Assembly: GCF_003369915.1 (NCBI RefSeq)
Contig: NC_046673.1
Location: 17,902,001-17,966,000 of the forward strand
Direction: 5' to 3'
DNA length: 64,000 nt
From: Drosophila miranda
Taxonomy: Eukaryota; Arthropoda; Insecta; Diptera; Drosophilidae
Within the stretch, counting starts at the first letter, position 1. Each line of letters opens with the position of its first letter. The translations under genes were made by a program, and so were the position numbers. Positions 60,468 to 64,000 of the stretch are shown piece after piece. The notes beneath the pieces are model-generated. The model made no database searches. It was given only the letters and a program-made list of their open reading frames with translations, and was not told the origin of the DNA.

Positions 60468-61472
60468 TGACTACGATTTCCCACGAACCAATTCAAAAAA
60501 TACTCCAAATTTTCAATGCAATTTTAAATTCTGAAAAAAAAATCTCTTTATAATTCAATATAGGTATTATTAAACTCTTTCGAACAGCCTTCCTGGTCTC
60601 TAGCTTTCCTTCCTTCCTTCCTTCCATTCTTTGCCAGACACACGGCAAACAGTGTCGTCAGCAGTCGACAGTCAACAGTCTATTAAAATGCCAGTCGAGC
60701 CGCCAGTCGCATCTACAGTCAAAGCCAAGCCGTGCGAAAAAGGATGTCCCATCCCCGAACCCAAACCCACACCCATACCATCCCCATTCCGCCTTTAACC
60801 AAACCGAAGCGAATCCAATCCCATTCCAATAGAGGATTCTCGGGATGTACTGTGAGGGGGTGGGGGGCCGAACATGCGTTTTAATGTGACCCTTGCGGGG
60901 TCATAAAAATGTTTGGGGGTTTCTTACCTTTTCCTAACACACTTGTAGGCCATTTTTGTATACTACTACAGGGTACACGTCGAAGCAGTACGGTATACTC
61001 GTCACTTCGGTAACGGCCCACTCTCGATAGATCCCTGAAGTACACTGGAGTACAGGGTATCTTGACGCCTCAATCCTCCACTTGTATCACTTTTTCTTGC
61101 TCTTGGGATTTTTCCTGCTATTGTTCTTCGTTCAGGACTACGTTTAGACGGGTGATTCGTGGTTTTTCCTTTGGTTTTTGTCGATTGATTTTGATCCGCT
61201 TTTATTGTCGAATGATAAACATCGCTGTCGATGGCACTTTACAGGGCAGGACAGGGCAGGGCAGTGGGACTGGGACTGTGGGCCATAAAAACTTTGGTCT
61301 ACAGGTGCGGTAGCGAATCCGAGAGGTGGAAAGTGGATGAGTGTTTTGCATGGAATTACCTCTATGAATACAGCTCCAAGCAATCAGTAATTGTTTTTAC
61401 TCTAAAGAAGGTCTTATTGCCATCTGATTAATAACCAAACCGACTTTTTGCTGATGAACTTGGGGCTTCAAG
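60468..61472. other. 3' flank and spacer
   Basis: AT-rich 3' flank, a CTTC run (60605-60630), Cys-like pyrimidine stretches and CCCATACC-type repeats near 60760. No gene seen. Confidence 0.5.
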
Positions 61473-61738
61473 AGTATCGGGTATACCGAGCATCGGGTAC
61501 AACGAGTATCGGAGATAACTAGTATCAAGTATAAGGAGTTATCAGGAATCGTTAGGGGTACAACGAGTTTAGGGTATAACGAGTATTGGGTATAACGAGT
61601 ATTGAGTATAACTAGTCCAACGAGTATCGGGTTTAAAGAGTTCAGGATATAAAGAGATTAGGGTATAACGAGTATCAGTCTTAGCGAGTTTTGGGTATAA
61701 CGAGTATCGAGTATAATACTCTTCGACTACCGGGTATA
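61473..61738. repeat. Minisatellite built from the DINE-1 end motif (GGGTATAACGAGTATC)
   Basis: About seventeen imperfect units of 15-16 bp. The unit is nearly the terminal inverted repeat of the DINE-1 copies (AGTATCGGGTATAA), so the array probably arose from an element end. Confidence 0.8.
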
Positions 61739-64000
61739 GGAAATGGCTTTGATGCCGGGGGTTTTTATTTTTTGACCATTGGCTAGTGCTATTTTTCTTG
61801 AATTTCTTGACCCAAATTCCCTTTCAATTCTTTGCGGGCTTCCTTCATTCAATTCCCTTTCAATTCTTTCCGATTGTGTGTGTGTCCAACAAACATAATC
61901 CGCGTTGTATCTATTTACATATTTATCTGCATTTTGCGGAGGATTTATTTCTGTGTGTGACTCCTGATAAAAGGATACTCCTGGCAGCAGGAGTGCTACG
62001 TGCCGCATCTTTTGGCTGACTCTTTAACCGCTTATGCCCTTAGATTTATAGTCAAGGATTTTATTTATGTCGCCTCCTACTTTCTTGCACCATTTTTCAT
62101 GCGGTTTAGCATACAAAGTGTCTGGCATGGACGAGGGACGGGCGGGCGGGGGGTGACTCGGGCTCTTTTAAACGTTGCATAAAATCAATTTCCCAGCAAA
62201 ACTTCAAGACATTTGGTTTGATGATGAGGTAAAAGTGTTGCAAGTTTATGTTGAATGGCCATGGAAATGGCAGTCACAGCTGGCGGCGCCCCCAAAAGAA
62301 TGGGGAAGCTCGGGCTCCCCCGTCAAGAGGGTGGCGTCGGTGGCGGTGGCACATTTGGCGCCCACTCGTGCCATGTCTTGCATATTTAAGTTTCGCCCAA
62401 CCCCCCATTGTCTTGCGGCTCCAACTTCTGCCATGTCCATGATGTTTCCGTTTTAGTTGTTTTCCTTGTTACCTGAATACTGGATACTGGATACTGGGTA
62501 TCCTGCCTTCATTAGCAGTCCTTGGTCGCCCTCTCTCTTTTGAATCTATATTTTGCTACTGCATTCATTTCCGTTCACTTTCAATTCACTTCCTGTCTGT
62601 CTTCCTGTCTTCCTGTCCTTCTGTCTGTCTGAATCCCTTTATTAATGAACAGCCACTTGATGCCCGGATCTCCACTTCATTCCGGATCCGCTTCCCAAGC
62701 GCTCCTCAAGGAGCAGCCAATTAGGACAAATGCGTGTGCCTGTCTGTGTGAATATTTTGTGCTAATTTCCGTTTAATTGTTTAATATGTTGTTTGCATTT
62801 TCTATTAGCACATCTTTCCGGCATGCTCATTGTTCTGGCAATTATTAGCAATCCCCTCCTTTTGAGATTACACTCCGGCACGGCAGTGGAGGCTACTAAT
62901 CGAGTTAATAGTCGAAAATTAACTGCCAACTCTTGATGAGGGTACACCCAACCACCGCCACAATAAAGAGCGAGTGCTTTTTGGGGGGAAGAATGGGTAC
63001 CCATTCGACTCCAGGTACAACCACTTTCCCATAAGCGAACGACTTAAAGCCTTTACTCTCTGACACCGAGTGAATCAGCTGATCCCTCGAAATTCACTCG
63101 TTGCAGAGAACCAACGAGAATCCAGAAACAAAATACACGCTTGTAAGAGCTGCTGGAAAGAAAACATCCAATAAAAAACATATCTAAAAGATGAATACTA
63201 AGAATTCACATGCCAGGATTTCGTTGCCATCTTTCGGTGAAAGCAGAAGGCATCTCGATGGCAAATCCCCGAGGGAGTGACCTCCGCCCACCTTCTCCTC
63301 CGCTGTGTGGATCTCTCTCTCTCTTCTGCACTAATTTAAATCATTTTAATGGCCAAATACCCCAGCAGCCAGGGCCCAACTAATTCTCGCACAACTCCTA
63401 AGACACGGCAAATCCCGAATGCCATAAATGCGGCGCTGGGGCTTAGCAATGGCACCGAAAGGGAAACAGAAAGCAAACCAAACCGCGAAACCATCTTTGG
63501 AGGATGGTTTGCTCCCAGCCTTGCCTTGGAAGTTGGCAAACAGACAATGAAAACCGCAGGCTCCATTCGCAGGCTTCTTTCTGTGGACTCCAACCATCCA
63601 CTGGATGCAAGGAATTCAACTTTCAATTGTTCGCTTTCGCCTGCTTCTGCTTCTGTTCCTGCTCCTGTTTCGGGTGTTTCCATTTCCATTTCCATCTCCC
63701 TCTCCATTTCCGCTTTTCTTTTTGAAAGTCGTAATAGAATAAAGTTTGCACCATGGGAATTTCGACTGTTGTTTTTCCAGCTCCCAACGCTCTCCCACCT
63801 GACCCACCACCCATTTAGACAGACAAAAGTACATAGATCTTATGTTTCGTTGTTGCTTAGGAGCGTCCTTAGCTTGTTTCCAGCTTGTAATCCACTCAGC
63901 CCCTGACAGACAGACACTGCCGCACTCCTTAGGCCTCCCGCTCTTTTGGGATAAAGGTAATCCCAGGCAGGACTCGAAATTGTGAGGGGTTTTCAGAGTT
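61739..64000. other. Non-coding DNA to the window end
   Basis: No convincing gene. The longest frames (63349-63906 plus, 63336-63707 minus) overlap each other and consist partly of CATTTCCATTTCC repeats (63670-63715). CTGTCTTCCTGTC repeats at 62590-62630. Confidence 0.5.

Noticed and set aside
63349..63906. 185-codon plus-strand frame near the window end
   Set aside because: Half of it is CATTTCC repeat, an antisense frame is equally long, and no domain is seen.

Overview
This window is insect nuclear DNA, almost certainly Drosophila and probably of the obscura group. Genes have short introns, AT-rich spacers, abundant simple repeats and several DINE-1/INE-1-type copies. The gene content (ornithine carrier CG1628-like, a RAP/FASTKD protein, a fast-evolving X-type Rab, a CFAP410 homologue) fits Muller element A, around the region equivalent to D. 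melanogaster 9E-F. Species and chromosome are inferred from pattern recognition; no database was searched.

Layout. 1-964 is a truncated, frameshifted copy of the first part of the ornithine-carrier gene found intact at 12661-15440. 1290-3044 is the last exon of an unrecognised Gly/Gln/His-rich protein, with two apparent frameshifts that cancel. 3908-5008 is a DINE-1 element. 5530-10832 is a LOA/I-like non-LTR retrotransposon on the minus strand, full length but decayed, with a 13-bp target-site duplication. Its 5' end folds like an HDV-family self-cleaving ribozyme. 11032-12482 encodes an unknown membrane-anchored repeat protein whose C-terminal minisatellite has slipped out of frame. 12661-15440 (carrier) and 15667-18118 (RAP/FASTKD) converge. 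19551-21127 holds two more DINE-1 copies.

22327-26735 encodes a 1383-residue multi-MADF protein. 27538-28173 (minus) encodes a divergent Rab GTPase. From about 27.3 to beyond 46.6 kb there appears to be one long plus-strand gene. It has up to three alternative short first coding exons, a GC-rich untranslated leader near 33.2-34.0 kb, and a shared coding exon at 46012-46568. A minus-strand set of coding-like blocks with in-frame UGA codons lies at 31.9-33.0 kb. From 46.6 to 56.1 kb the DNA is non-coding and repeat-rich. 56179-57687 (minus) is a CFAP410 homologue, 59961-60467 is a MIC13/QIL1-like gene, and the rest is non-coding with a LINE relic and a DINE-derived minisatellite.

Functionally, three genes point to mitochondria (ornithine carrier, RAP/FASTKD RNA-binding protein, MIC13-like cristae protein), one to cilia (CFAP410) and one to membrane traffic (Rab). 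They are neighbours, not an operon. The observations most worth follow-up are the ribozyme at the retrotransposon 5' end, two stopless in-frame introns, the slipped minisatellite at a stop codon, the alternative first exons and the UGA-C containing gene remnant.
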